Origin: Bacillota bacterium
GTDB lineage: Bacteria; Bacillota; Clostridia; Lachnospirales; Lachnospiraceae
Length of the DNA: 64,000 bases
Assembly (NCBI GenBank): GCA_023410575.1
Contig: JAEYPP010000015.1
Coordinates: forward strand, 62,001-126,000
Direction of reading: 5' to 3'
The position numbers were made by a program, and so were the translations under genes. The notes beneath the pieces are model-generated. The model had not been told where the DNA came from, did no database searches, and saw nothing but the letters and a program-made list of their open reading frames with translations. Shown in pieces: positions 45,310 through 54,431 of this stretch (position 1 is its first letter; each line of letters starts with the position of its first letter).

Positions 45310-46053
45310 TTAATTCTTCACAACATCATATATGGTTTGACATGTATCACGACCCATTTCCTGCCATATCCTGGCTTCTGCAAAATCTTCGCTTAAGCTT
45401 GGATATAATTTTGAAAATGCAATTTGTTTTGCATATCTCTTATTTTGTATTATAAAATATTGTTCTTGTTTTTCAGTATATTTCTGATTACTTTTACTCA
45501 AATAATATACTAACTCAGCCTTTTCTATTAAATATTTATGTAGATTCTCTTCATCATTCAACTCTATAGTTCCTTTGTGTCTGGAAGCTCCGATATCTGT
45601 TGGTACCCAGGCACCCATATATTGTAGCATTTCATTAAGATAATCCATGACTCTATCTAAATTATTGTTACTGGTTGTACATAATGGAATTCCAATTTTT
45701 CCAATAAGAGGCATGGTATGCAACCAAAGTGACAGTCTATCGATTAATGTTTTCATATCACCAGATACATTACATGCATATACAGGTGAAGCAAGTATAA
45801 CAATATCAGCTGCTAATATTTTCTCCTTTATTACATTCAGGTTATCTTTTTTATCTTGTGGACAATATCCTTTATGAAAGCAAATTTTACAGGATATACA
45901 AGGATTAATACCCCAAGTATCGGCAGTTAATACTTCCGATATTAAGTCTCCTTTATAAACCTGATTAAGCTCTTTAATAAAGTTAACACATAACTCTTTT
46001 GTATAAGAATTATAACCTGCACGGGAGCCAATTAATGAAATTACCTTCTTCAT
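45310..46053 (-). CDS. Flavodoxin-like NAD(P)H:FMN oxidoreductase, last gene of RiPP cluster
   Basis: This 247-residue protein has the flavodoxin-like reductase pattern: KVISLIGSRAGYNSYTKELC at the N-terminus (phosphate-binding loop), the Cys cluster CISCKICFHKGYCP near 53-66, and DIVILASPVYACNVSGDMK. It overlaps the LanM-like gene by 4 bp, so it is co-translated. In RiPP pathways reductases can convert dehydroalanine to D-alanine (LanJ function). The Cys-free, Ser/Thr-rich precursor makes that role attractive here, but the family differs from the best-known LanJ enzymes, so this is inference. Confidence 0.85.
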   Translation of the reverse strand: MKKVISLIGSRAGYNSYTKELCVNFIKELNQVYKGDLISEVLTADTWGINPCISCKICFHKGYCPQDKKDNLNVIKEKILAADIVILASPVYACNVSGDMKTLIDRLSLWLHTMPLIGKIGIPLCTTSNNNLDRVMDYLNEMLQYMGAWVPTDIGASRHKGTIELNDEENLHKYLIEKAELVYYLSKSNQKYTEKQEQYFIIQNKRYAKQIAFSKLYPSLSEDFAEARIWQEMGRDTCQTIYDVVKN

Positions 46054-48725
46054 TCTTTCCTCTCATTCTGCTTTGTACACAAAAAGTGATGCACCAAACT
46101 ATATACGATTCCTCCCTCTCCATATAAAAAGGAGGGGAAGTAATCATTCGACGGCTGATTTGCCATAATAGCACTACTACTAATCTCCTTTAACATATAC
46201 TTGGCATAAAGGTCAGACTGTTGGCTATATCCCCTGCTATTATGGTCCATGAATAATTTATCCAATTCATAAATAATTCCTGCACTTCCAAATGCAAAAC
46301 TTCTGTTCTTTACATAAGGAAGGAAAATGTCTTCCTTATCTTCCATCTTCTTGCTATATAACATCAGATGACCTGCCAACCCATTAGCAATAGAATAATT
46401 CTCAGAATTAATTTGTTCTAGGCTAAAAGTATCAAAATAGTTGCTAATATACTCTCCAATTTCATTTGAGTATCGCTCCGATAAAAATGGCTGTGCAGTA
46501 ATTAATGCCATACAAATTCCATCCATACCCAACATTAACCCAGATTCTTCTGTTTTAAAACCACCTTTTATCTGCTTCAACAACTCATCTACTAATTTTT
46601 CCAGTTTTAACTGAGCGGATGGATTTTCCTTTGCACACATTGATAATACATAGATGGACGCTGTCTGTGAATAGAATAAAGATGGAGTCTCACTGCCAAT
46701 ATAATATGTGTTTTTAATCTTTTTATGAATAATTGCTTCCAATGATAAAAGATATAACCTCTCATAAGCAGGTAAACCTGTCATCTCAAATGTTTTGTAA
46801 GTAATCAGGCAGATTCCGTCAAGACCATCCACTAAACCTTCTCCATAAATGGAAGGAGAGATTAACTTGAATTTATTTTCAATTTTAAATGCTATCTCAG
46901 TTAATAAATTGAATGCTTTTTGACTTCTCGTCAATTTATACCATAGAGCCAAGGCAGGAACAATTCCTAAAAAACCCTCGGAAAATTCATATTCTAAATT
47001 GCTATAGTAGTAAAAAAAATTATCACGTTCTACTACATACCCATAAGGAATTCTTGTATCTAGCGCACTTTTCCACTTATCCAGCCATTGGTCCATATAG
47101 AGATACAAATTATCTTTATAATTATAATTTGTCATTTCTTCCCATTCTATAATTTCAATCTTATTACCATCATCATAAGCTTTCTTTGCAGACATACATT
47201 TCATTATTAATTCAGATTGATTTTCCTTATCCGTTTCTCCCATATAATCATGCTTTTTCGATAGATATTCCAGACAAGTTTTAAATGGTTTATCACAGGG
47301 TAATGTTTCATCAATCTTTATACTTAATCGTGGTATATAACCTTTTTCTAAAGCCTTTTTTTCCTCCCCTATAAACCGGTTTAGCTCAGGCAGAATAGTG
47401 TCACTTTTTGAAATGCTATAATATATTCTTTTTAAATTATTGAATTTTTCTTCAAAACAGTTACTATCCTGCATACACTCTTTGTTTGAAAGCAAGCTTA
47501 AATATCTTGCATATTCAGATGTACTACGTAGTAAAACCCTAATCTGGCAATCCTTTATTTCATATAATACTCCACCCTCAGTAAAAACATCTTTGCAATG
47601 TTTTAATATAGTTTCATAACAAAGAGAAAAGCCATTCACAATATCTTCGGAGTAATACCTTCCTGAACGGGTTTCACCATCTTCGGAATAAGGAAGGTTA
47701 TTACTACCATAGTATCTGGTAGTAAAGGCATCTGATCCTGGTTTTAAATATTTATAGGGTGATAAAAATGGTAATAAATTTGATTTTCTTACACTGTCTT
47801 GCTCATAGGGTTCTAAATTCCTCATTAAATCATATATCGCTGATATGTTCCCATTTCTTACGATAGTCTCTACATCAATTAGAACTGGATATTCACCACA
47901 TGCAATTAAATTCTCACTATGTAAGTCGCTTCCTTGTAAAAAATACACTGCTCCAAGTAAAAAACCACAGTTATAAAAGTATTTATGAAATCCAGTTTCA
48001 TCTTTTACAGGAGAAGTAGCCACAAATTCAGCAAAGCCATAGATGTCTTTGTTAACACATTGATAAGATGGTATTTTTCCAATCCCTGCTTTATCAGCCA
48101 GGAAATCCAAAAAACTACTCCATAATAAATCAATTTTTAAACTTCTAGGTTTATATACTATTTTAGACTCGTCCTCAAAAGTTAAGATCTGGACACATCT
48201 CCCCTCGTGGAGATCAGATAACCCGCCGTTAACACGATACACTTTACCAGAATCTTTACGAATTAATGTTTGAACTATTTCAGGATAAGAATCCGTTAAC
48301 CGCTTCACTATTTCCTTTATGTGTTCAATAAAATCCTCAGTCCAAATCAAGGTAATTCTTATCATTTCAGGGAAGTGGATGCTATATTGCTGCCATAATT
48401 CTATATACTTATGAATAGAATAACCTTCCATACTTTTAAACTGATCATATTTATTTAAATGGCATAGCTCCTGCTTAATGCAAGACAATACGGTTTTTTC
48501 ACACCATAGGTTCATATTATCCAAATATGTATTTCTTAGATTATACATGGAACCTTGACAAAAATGCATTTCCCAATTCATATTTTCTTGATTTACCCTA
48601 TATTTAACATAATTCCAAAAAGGAGCTAAATATCTGAATCTGGAAGAAATCCCATCAGCACCATCAGTTTCAAACAGTCTGCATTCACATTCCTTTGCAT
48701 TATCTAGAATCCTATCATAATTCAT
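46050..48725 (-). CDS. LanM-type lanthipeptide dehydratase with degenerate cyclase domain
   Basis: Class II LanM enzymes phosphorylate and dehydrate Ser/Thr, then add Cys thiols. This protein has 891 residues from ATG 48725, a little short for the family. The N-terminal dehydratase domain is well kept: SKIVYKPRSLKIDLLWSSFL, GSDLHSENLIACGEYPVLID, then RYYGSNNLPYSEDGETRSG. The C-terminal LanC-like repeats are recognisable (GEGLVDGLDGICLITYK, SIANGLAGHLMLY, FLYGEGGIVYSLVHHF), but the zinc-ligand motifs are gone. Where WCHG and LCHG should be, FYSQ and IANG stand. So cyclisation is probably lost and dehydration kept. The core peptide lacks Cys, in agreement. The gene follows the YcaO gene by 14 bp. 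Confidence 0.88.
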   Translation of the reverse strand: MNYDRILDNAKECECRLFETDGADGISSRFRYLAPFWNYVKYRVNQENMNWEMHFCQGSMYNLRNTYLDNMNLWCEKTVLSCIKQELCHLNKYDQFKSMEGYSIHKYIELWQQYSIHFPEMIRITLIWTEDFIEHIKEIVKRLTDSYPEIVQTLIRKDSGKVYRVNGGLSDLHEGRCVQILTFEDESKIVYKPRSLKIDLLWSSFLDFLADKAGIGKIPSYQCVNKDIYGFAEFVATSPVKDETGFHKYFYNCGFLLGAVYFLQGSDLHSENLIACGEYPVLIDVETIVRNGNISAIYDLMRNLEPYEQDSVRKSNLLPFLSPYKYLKPGSDAFTTRYYGSNNLPYSEDGETRSGRYYSEDIVNGFSLCYETILKHCKDVFTEGGVLYEIKDCQIRVLLRSTSEYARYLSLLSNKECMQDSNCFEEKFNNLKRIYYSISKSDTILPELNRFIGEEKKALEKGYIPRLSIKIDETLPCDKPFKTCLEYLSKKHDYMGETDKENQSELIMKCMSAKKAYDDGNKIEIIEWEEMTNYNYKDNLYLYMDQWLDKWKSALDTRIPYGYVVERDNFFYYYSNLEYEFSEGFLGIVPALALWYKLTRSQKAFNLLTEIAFKIENKFKLISPSIYGEGLVDGLDGICLITYKTFEMTGLPAYERLYLLSLEAIIHKKIKNTYYIGSETPSLFYSQTASIYVLSMCAKENPSAQLKLEKLVDELLKQIKGGFKTEESGLMLGMDGICMALITAQPFLSERYSNEIGEYISNYFDTFSLEQINSENYSIANGLAGHLMLYSKKMEDKEDIFLPYVKNRSFAFGSAGIIYELDKLFMDHNSRGYSQQSDLYAKYMLKEISSSAIMANQPSNDYFPSFLYGEGGIVYSLVHHFLCTKQNERKE

Positions 48726-48739
48726 ACTAGCTCCCATCT

Positions 48740-50578
48740 CTAATTATAATCTTCAAAAATGATGTGTAGATGCTTCATGGAAACATCATTGGTTTCTTGT
48801 CTCTTAAATACTCTTTTATAAAAACCACATAAAGCTTGATAACTGTTGGATTCCGTTTCCGATTCTGTAAAATCATCAATGTGAGGATATAATTTACTTA
48901 ATACTGCTTTGGGCTCACTAAAGTCCTTCATTATTTTATTAAAAGTATCTTCATCACTGACACTTTTTAAGTAGTCCCTTAATATTTCTGAATCATATCC
49001 TTTCATCATTCCTAAGAATAACTTCTCTACTAATGATACATATACATAATCCTCATCAGTTTCCATCATCTGACTTTTGCATACATGCATATAATGATAA
49101 GCTTCTGAAAGGTTATTTAAGTAGTAATAACAAACAGAAATAAGGAAGTCAATTTCGTCATTCCCACCATGCATTTTGTTCGTCAGCGGAAATGAATACA
49201 TGGAATTTATGGTATTCTCCAAAACAGAATTACGAATTGATTTCGCATATCTGATAATCTGCAAAGCTTTATTATCATCCATTTGATCTATATGTAATAA
49301 GTTAACCATTACATTGAACTTTAGTTTAAGTTCTTTTAAGTATAGTAAGGAACATGGGCAAAGTTCACTTAATCCCGGGACTATTACAAATACTGTTGGA
49401 AAATCTAAAAAAGACGAATCCTTTACATAAATATCATACCCGTCCTCCTGAATTATTTTACTCATCTTATAAGCAAGTACTTTGTTTTCTCCCTCAGCGT
49501 CCCAATTCCACTCAGTGAATTCATAAGTTGGTTTACTTCCAAATATACTGGCTGGATAGTATCCTGCCCCAATCTTCATATTATTAAATACATTTTTATA
49601 ATTATCTTCCTGTAGATAAGAAAAAATGGTTGTACTGTATTTTGTAAACTCCTCAAGATTCTTACCCTGTAAGGATTCTGTAAATACACGTTCTAAAGCT
49701 ATACCCATATTAGGATGCGCCCCAAACCTTATACCATAATTATGATTTTTCACATCTATAATAATTCCACATACTACTGGATAACGATTTCCCAATGAAC
49801 AGTCACATACAATGACCTTATATTTGCCTGAACTTTCAATTTCTTTTATTACTCCTTTAACATATGGATAACGCTCAATCACATATTCCGGTAACCTGGG
49901 CGGAGTAATTTTATTTAAAATAATACTGCGTTGTGACATTCGCTCAAAAAGCTCTGCATAGGCTTGTACTAATGCTTCTTCTATGGTATTTCCTGCAGAC
50001 ATTCCATTACTCATAACAAAAAATTTTGCAATTGTCTCAGGTATCCATTCATACTCTTTCTTGTTAACATGATAAAAAGGCACTGTTGGAATTTTATCCT
50101 CAAGCTGCGAGAAGGTAACCTTTAATTGTTCTATTGCCGTCTGTTTTCGTAACCACATGGGGGTACTTGACATACTTTTCACGCATTGATTTACCAAATT
50201 ATTCAAATAGGAATCATCTTTTTCTAACAGTTCCTCCCAAGTATTGTATTTCAGGGATTTTATCATATTTTCTATTTCAACAGTTGTATCTTTATCAAGA
50301 TAATGCAACCCGTACATAAACATACTATTTTGTATTCGTTCCATTAATTCAGCATATCCGCTTGCAAGACAGAACTCTTTCGTTGTACCTTTGCCATTAG
50401 TGCCAATAAAATTCTTAAGTTGGCCTTCTAGAAACACGCGAGAAGAGAAGCAATTTTCAATACTTGTCTCTACAAAAGAATGGCTTACCTGAATACCAAT
50501 GTCTGATAATATTGTTTTAATTTTATTCAATGTTTCCAGTGGATTTGCATCTTTGCCTCTGCTGATTAATTTATCCAT
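48740..50578 (-). CDS. YcaO-domain protein (E. coli YcaO-like, with C-terminal helical repeats)
   Basis: YcaO enzymes use ATP to phosphorylate a peptide amide oxygen, giving azolines, amidines or thioamides. The 612-residue protein matches E. coli YcaO in layout: GKGTTKEFCLASGYAELMER, MSNGMSAGNTIEEALVQAYA, ELFERMSQ, then YPVVCGIIIDVKN, RFGAHPNMGIALERVFTESL, and a helical C-terminal region. The Glu-rich ATP/Mg site residues (ELMER, ELFER) are present. There is no PxPxP tail as in azole cyclodehydratases, and no partner E1-like or dehydrogenase gene is near. The target is presumably the Nif11 precursor encoded just upstream. Confidence 0.9.
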   Translation of the reverse strand: MDKLISRGKDANPLETLNKIKTILSDIGIQVSHSFVETSIENCFSSRVFLEGQLKNFIGTNGKGTTKEFCLASGYAELMERIQNSMFMYGLHYLDKDTTVEIENMIKSLKYNTWEELLEKDDSYLNNLVNQCVKSMSSTPMWLRKQTAIEQLKVTFSQLEDKIPTVPFYHVNKKEYEWIPETIAKFFVMSNGMSAGNTIEEALVQAYAELFERMSQRSIILNKITPPRLPEYVIERYPYVKGVIKEIESSGKYKVIVCDCSLGNRYPVVCGIIIDVKNHNYGIRFGAHPNMGIALERVFTESLQGKNLEEFTKYSTTIFSYLQEDNYKNVFNNMKIGAGYYPASIFGSKPTYEFTEWNWDAEGENKVLAYKMSKIIQEDGYDIYVKDSSFLDFPTVFVIVPGLSELCPCSLLYLKELKLKFNVMVNLLHIDQMDDNKALQIIRYAKSIRNSVLENTINSMYSFPLTNKMHGGNDEIDFLISVCYYYLNNLSEAYHYMHVCKSQMMETDEDYVYVSLVEKLFLGMMKGYDSEILRDYLKSVSDEDTFNKIMKDFSEPKAVLSKLYPHIDDFTESETESNSYQALCGFYKRVFKRQETNDVSMKHLHIIFEDYN

Positions 50579-50597
50579 AATATTTCCCTCTCAATAT

Positions 50598-50635
50598 AAA
50601 AATAATAGTTGGATAAACACCCAACTATTATTTTT
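50598..50635 (-). terminator. Attenuator-like hairpin between precursor and biosynthesis genes
   Basis: The arms 50598-50612 and 50621-50635 pair over 15 bp around an 8-nt loop, with T-rich flank on the minus strand. It lies between the precursor stop (50650) and the YcaO start (50578). Partial termination here would give more precursor mRNA than enzyme mRNA, a usual arrangement in peptide clusters. Confidence 0.75.
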
Positions 50636-50649
50636 TTATTCTTTCTTAA

Positions 50650-50934
50650 TTATACTGCAGCGGATGCTGCGGTTGCTGTTGCTTGTACTGTAGTTGAAAC
50701 TGCTGAAACTATCTCTGTAGTAGAAGCACCACCTGCTACTGCCTCCAGATCATCGTCAGAAAGTTCGCCGGTTGCTTCCTTAAGTGCTGACATCTCATTC
50801 ATAAACTCTTCGAAGCTATCTGTAACACCATTTTCTTTCGCAATAGCAAATGCTTCCTCAGGTGATGTAACAGTTTCCATTTTCTTAACTAAATCAGGAT
50901 CATTCAACTTAGCAATAAAATCTTTTGTTGTCAT
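50650..50934 (-). CDS. Nif11-leader RiPP precursor with Cys-free Ser/Thr-rich core
   Basis: The 94-residue precursor has a Nif11-type leader: TTKDFIAKLNDPDLVKKM, SPEEAFAIAKENGVTDSFEE, then LSDDDLEAVAGG with the double-Gly site at 68-69. This is the expected cut for the C39 peptidase encoded at 60429. The 25-residue core begins ASTTEIVSAVSTTVQ and ends in Ala/Val. It holds ten Ser/Thr, no Cys, one Glu and one Gln. Ser/Thr dehydration is thus likely while lanthionine rings are impossible. AAGGAGGAATTATT precedes the ATG. It has its own promoter and palindromic operator. Confidence 0.93.
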   Translation of the reverse strand: MTTKDFIAKLNDPDLVKKMETVTSPEEAFAIAKENGVTDSFEEFMNEMSALKEATGELSDDDLEAVAGGASTTEIVSAVSTTVQATATAASAAV

Positions 50935-50968
50935 TATAATAATTCCTCCTTTTTTATTTTATAAACTC

Positions 50969-51011
50969 ATTATATAGAATATATTGTCAATTCATACTAC
51001 CCATATGGGTA
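50969..51011 (-). promoter_or_regulatory. Precursor promoter with TACCCATATGGGTA palindrome
   Basis: On the minus strand TATAAT (50974-50969) lies downstream of a 14-bp perfect palindrome (50998-51011). The palindrome centre is about 42 bp upstream of the predicted start near 50962. This is the usual place for a LuxR-type activator site. No good -35 is present at the right distance, fitting an activated promoter. Confidence 0.65.
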
Positions 51012-51045
51012 ATTTTGTCTAAAAATAGATATAGTATGATTTTTT

Positions 51046-53991
51046 TTACACTATTTCATTTCCAAAGTACTCTTTAATTGCCTTATAGACGTCCATACGG
51101 TTACTTGAACCAATCTTTTTGTATATGGAATCCAAATGCTTTTTTATGGTATTTTCTGATACATATAATTTACTGGCAATGTCTTTTCTTTTATATCCTT
51201 GAACGTAATATTCTGCAACTGTTTGTTCCGCTTTTGTAAAATAAAACATTTTGTCTAAACCTAACATTTCTTTCTGAAGGGGTGATGTCTTTTGATAATA
51301 ATCCTTTAATTTCATTATTACTTCTTTTATTTTACTATAATCACAGCACCAGTTGTTCTCACATTCTAAACAGTGGTAATTATTACAGGTAAAACCATAT
51401 TTCTTTATTAGTAAATTAGTATCCACCAAACTATTTAAAGTCATATCGACAACGGATTGTTTAAAAAACCGTCCTAATAATGCTGGTATCAATTCTTTCT
51501 GTTCTTCATGTTTACTAAATTTAAAATACATTCCAAAGCATCGAAAACAATCCTGTTCCTCTTTACTTATGGCTATATTTAATAATATATCGCTTATCGC
51601 TTTAGCAAGACTATAATTTTTAATTTTTATGCATGCTATAAAATACATTAGATAACTGTTTCTTATACCATAATTAGTGTTTAGCGGTAGCTTTAGTAAA
51701 TATTCCAATGTGTTTTCCAAGGAAAAGCTTTCTTTATATTTTAAATAGGTTATTAAATTTTTACATTCCTCATCTGTTGCCTGCGATAAATGATTTACTG
51801 TATATGCAGCTTTCTCTCGTGATATCTTTTCTTTTATTCGTAATATGCCATTGTTATATATCTCGCTATAGCTAGGAACTATAATTTGGAATGTATAAAA
51901 TCCAAGATAAGAAGCATTCCTAATGAATATGCTATAACCTTTTTCATAAAAAAAGTTAACCGCATATTCATAAAGTTGGTCGTTGCTCATCCCACTTCTG
52001 TCTTCAGGGGTTATGAACTCATAATCCCCTTTTTCACTAAAGAAACTATAGTGATACTTCCCAGTTGAATTTTTAAGCACATTATGTATAATATCCATTT
52101 TTTTTACATCTTTCGTATCATACAATAAACTGCTTATTACAGCTGCATTTTCCAAATTTCTCCCCTGAAAAAGTTCTGTCATTGATCTCTCAAGAGCTAT
52201 TTCAAATACTGGATGGGCTCCAAATTTCACAATATACGTTTGTTTCTCTTTATCAATTAAGATAGTCGCAACTACAGGAAATCCTTGCTGAAAGGAACAA
52301 TCTTTTATTACGATTTCGTATCGTTTATGTTCCCTGATGTTTGTTATAATCTCATATATATTTTTAAACTTCTTAAGATAATCTTCCGGCACTGTAGGCG
52401 GCGCAATACATTTTTTATGGATTTTCAAATTATTATACCGTTCAACTATTTCAGAAAGTCCCTGCACAATGGCTTCATTTTTAGAATTACCTGCACAGGT
52501 CCCATTTGTTGCATAGTAATCTTCCAATATAACCATTGGTATATGTACCTTTTTTTCTGTTTTTAACTCGTAAAAAGGTATCGCAATAAAATCTTTGTCT
52601 GTAATAGCGTACTTCTTATAAGCGAGCATATCCAAAAAGCGTTTTGGTGTTAAATAAGCATTACTTGTTTCAAAAACAGAATGATATAACTTCTGAAACC
52701 AAACTTCATTCTTCTCTAATACTTCGTTTTTTGTTAAATAAACTTCTTCCGGAATATAGGTAAATCCATTATAGGTTGCCAATTCCTCATCTTGATTTCC
52801 AACATAGAAATATCCTGTCTGAATTCGCTCCATCAGTTCAGCATATCCACTGGCTAATGCAAATTCCTTGGTCATTCCTTTTCCATTTTGACCAACTTTC
52901 GAACCATTTATTTCGATACGAACTGAATAGCAGCCTTTAACTTGAGAATCATTCCATACTTCATTCGTTATAATCCCAACCTGCTTCAAAATACTTTTAA
53001 TATTATTTACTGTTTTTTCCGGACTAGAATCTTTAAATCGTTCATCAATTAGATTCTGTTTGATTTCTGGAATATTAATTTGCTCGGTTTTAGTATTTTT
53101 ACCAATAATTAAGCAATTTCCGCCACCTTCCCATTCCCATTCCGTATTAGTTTCGACATGATCCAATAAATAATGTTTTCTAATCTCTGAAAGTTTTTTA
53201 TATTCCTCTATCTCATCATTACTTATCAATCTTTGGAAAAACCTTAGTTTTTTAAACTTATTAATTTTTTCAATATCAGATTCATACATTTTAATAATGT
53301 ACTCTCGTCTGTCCTCCACGGTGAAAGCTTCATTACTTAAGGAAAATGCTTTTCCAATAGGGTAAATTGATACTTCCTTTAGTCCATTATCAACAAATAA
53401 TTGGGGGATTTTTTCTGTTTTAACTCCTTGCATATAACTACTCATGGGATTTAAGTATTCAAATGCACACCAAATTTTTTTTGCTAATTCACTATAACTG
53501 TCATACCAAAAGCATTCCCTACCATGATTACCTTCAGTTATTACTTGTGGTTCAAATGACATTGCTGTAACGGAAGCTATATATCCATCTTTTTTGCACA
53601 CTCGCTTCATTTCCTCGAGTGCTCTCTGGTAGTCCATTACACTCGTTAGAAAAGTATGACTTACAACAACATCGAAACTATCATTATCAAACGGTAAATA
53701 TAATGCATCTCCATAAACAAAATCAATCTCTCTATTTTGCTTAAGTGTTTCTTTTTTTGCATATTCAATAAAGCTTTTGTCAGCATCTAACCCTATTACT
53801 TGAATTTCCTTTGAATCTCCCAATAAATACCTGCTAAAAAATCCTGTTCCGCATCCAACATCAAGAATCTTCATCCCTTTTTTTATATGGCAAAAATCTA
53901 ATAATAAAGGACGCATTTCTTCCATAATCAAAAATTTTCTTGTCATTTCCAAATACAATGGATTTTGGAAGTATTCACCCCACTGTAACAT
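51046..53991 (-). CDS. Methyltransferase-YcaO-LuxR fusion protein
   Basis: The 981-residue fusion has three parts. Residues 1-240 are a class I SAM methyltransferase (MKILDVGCGTGFFSRYLLG at 40-58, VIGLDADKSFIEYAK, FDVVVSHTFL). Residues of about 325-800 are a YcaO domain of E. coli YcaO type (GKGMTKEFALASGYAELMER, GTCAGNSKNEAIVQGL, EIVERYNN, VKFGAHPVFEIALERSMTEL). Residues of about 915-981 are a LuxR HTH (FTKAEQTVAEYYVQGYKRKD, IASKLYVSENTIKKHLDSIY). A Cys cluster, CNNYHCLECENNWCC, precedes the HTH and may bind metal. Enzyme and DNA-binding activities in one protein suggest that modification state or substrate controls expression. The gene lies upstream of the precursor, in the same direction. 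Confidence 0.9.
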   Translation of the reverse strand: MLQWGEYFQNPLYLEMTRKFLIMEEMRPLLLDFCHIKKGMKILDVGCGTGFFSRYLLGDSKEIQVIGLDADKSFIEYAKKETLKQNREIDFVYGDALYLPFDNDSFDVVVSHTFLTSVMDYQRALEEMKRVCKKDGYIASVTAMSFEPQVITEGNHGRECFWYDSYSELAKKIWCAFEYLNPMSSYMQGVKTEKIPQLFVDNGLKEVSIYPIGKAFSLSNEAFTVEDRREYIIKMYESDIEKINKFKKLRFFQRLISNDEIEEYKKLSEIRKHYLLDHVETNTEWEWEGGGNCLIIGKNTKTEQINIPEIKQNLIDERFKDSSPEKTVNNIKSILKQVGIITNEVWNDSQVKGCYSVRIEINGSKVGQNGKGMTKEFALASGYAELMERIQTGYFYVGNQDEELATYNGFTYIPEEVYLTKNEVLEKNEVWFQKLYHSVFETSNAYLTPKRFLDMLAYKKYAITDKDFIAIPFYELKTEKKVHIPMVILEDYYATNGTCAGNSKNEAIVQGLSEIVERYNNLKIHKKCIAPPTVPEDYLKKFKNIYEIITNIREHKRYEIVIKDCSFQQGFPVVATILIDKEKQTYIVKFGAHPVFEIALERSMTELFQGRNLENAAVISSLLYDTKDVKKMDIIHNVLKNSTGKYHYSFFSEKGDYEFITPEDRSGMSNDQLYEYAVNFFYEKGYSIFIRNASYLGFYTFQIIVPSYSEIYNNGILRIKEKISREKAAYTVNHLSQATDEECKNLITYLKYKESFSLENTLEYLLKLPLNTNYGIRNSYLMYFIACIKIKNYSLAKAISDILLNIAISKEEQDCFRCFGMYFKFSKHEEQKELIPALLGRFFKQSVVDMTLNSLVDTNLLIKKYGFTCNNYHCLECENNWCCDYSKIKEVIMKLKDYYQKTSPLQKEMLGLDKMFYFTKAEQTVAEYYVQGYKRKDIASKLYVSENTIKKHLDSIYKKIGSSNRMDVYKAIKEYFGNEIV

Positions 53992-54020
53992 TTTTACTCC
54001 TCCTCCGAGTTCAAATTCAA

Positions 54021-54431
54021 TTAACTAATCTTCTTAACAATGGTCAGAATATTTTGATGATTCCTATTTTCATATTGAACTTTATCCATACTCTTTTTAA
54101 CCATATAAATGCCCAATCCTCCTATTTTTCTATCTTCTGCTGATTGTGATATATCTGGGTCTTCTTTTATTAAAGGGTTATAGGGCACTCCATTATCTGT
54201 AAAAGTAATTGTCACAGCTCCTGGTTCACTATTAAAGTCACAATGAATTACTACTTCTCCATCCTTCTTTTCATATGCATATTGTGCTATATTTACAAAT
54301 ATCTCTTCTGCAGCAATAGCAATCTGCATCTGAACCTTTAAATTACAATCTTTGGCTTCCAAATCTTTTTCAATAAAGGCAAGGACTTCATCAAGAGCAT
54401 CAATCTTTGCAGGAACAACAATTTTATTCAA
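54021..54431 (-). CDS. RsbW-like anti-sigma/ATP-binding kinase
   Basis: This 136-residue GHKL ATPase of the RsbW/SpoIIAB type starts at a TTG after GGAGGTACTGAT. Motifs are the N box NIAQYAYE, FTDNGVPYNPLI and GGLGIYMVKKSMDKVQYE. Such kinases phosphorylate a STAS-domain protein or bind a sigma factor. The matching phosphatase (54512) and STAS protein (56847) are in the same cluster. It sits 29 bp before the methyltransferase-YcaO-LuxR gene. No sigma factor gene is seen in the window, so its target may be something else. Confidence 0.92.
   Translation of the reverse strand: MNKIVVPAKIDALDEVLAFIEKDLEAKDCNLKVQMQIAIAAEEIFVNIAQYAYEKKDGEVVIHCDFNSEPGAVTITFTDNGVPYNPLIKEDPDISQSAEDRKIGGLGIYMVKKSMDKVQYENRNHQNILTIVKKIS

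Noticed and set aside
46050..48725. Reading the cluster as an ordinary class II lanthipeptide
   Set aside because: The precursor has no Cys and the cyclase domain lacks zinc ligands, so thioether rings cannot be expected.
50609..50977. Plus-strand 122-residue frame over the precursor gene
   Set aside because: It is antisense to the Nif11 precursor. Its Ala/Val/Ser-rich composition is a shadow of the core codons, and it has no start signal.
50985..50990. TTGACA on the minus strand as the -35 of the precursor promoter
   Set aside because: It lies only 10 bp from the TATAAT element, too close for a sigma-A promoter.
48740..53991. Reading the cluster as an azole-type (thiopeptide/LAP) pathway
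   Set aside because: No E1-like partner, SagB-type dehydrogenase or Cys-containing core is present, and the YcaO proteins lack the PxPxP tail.
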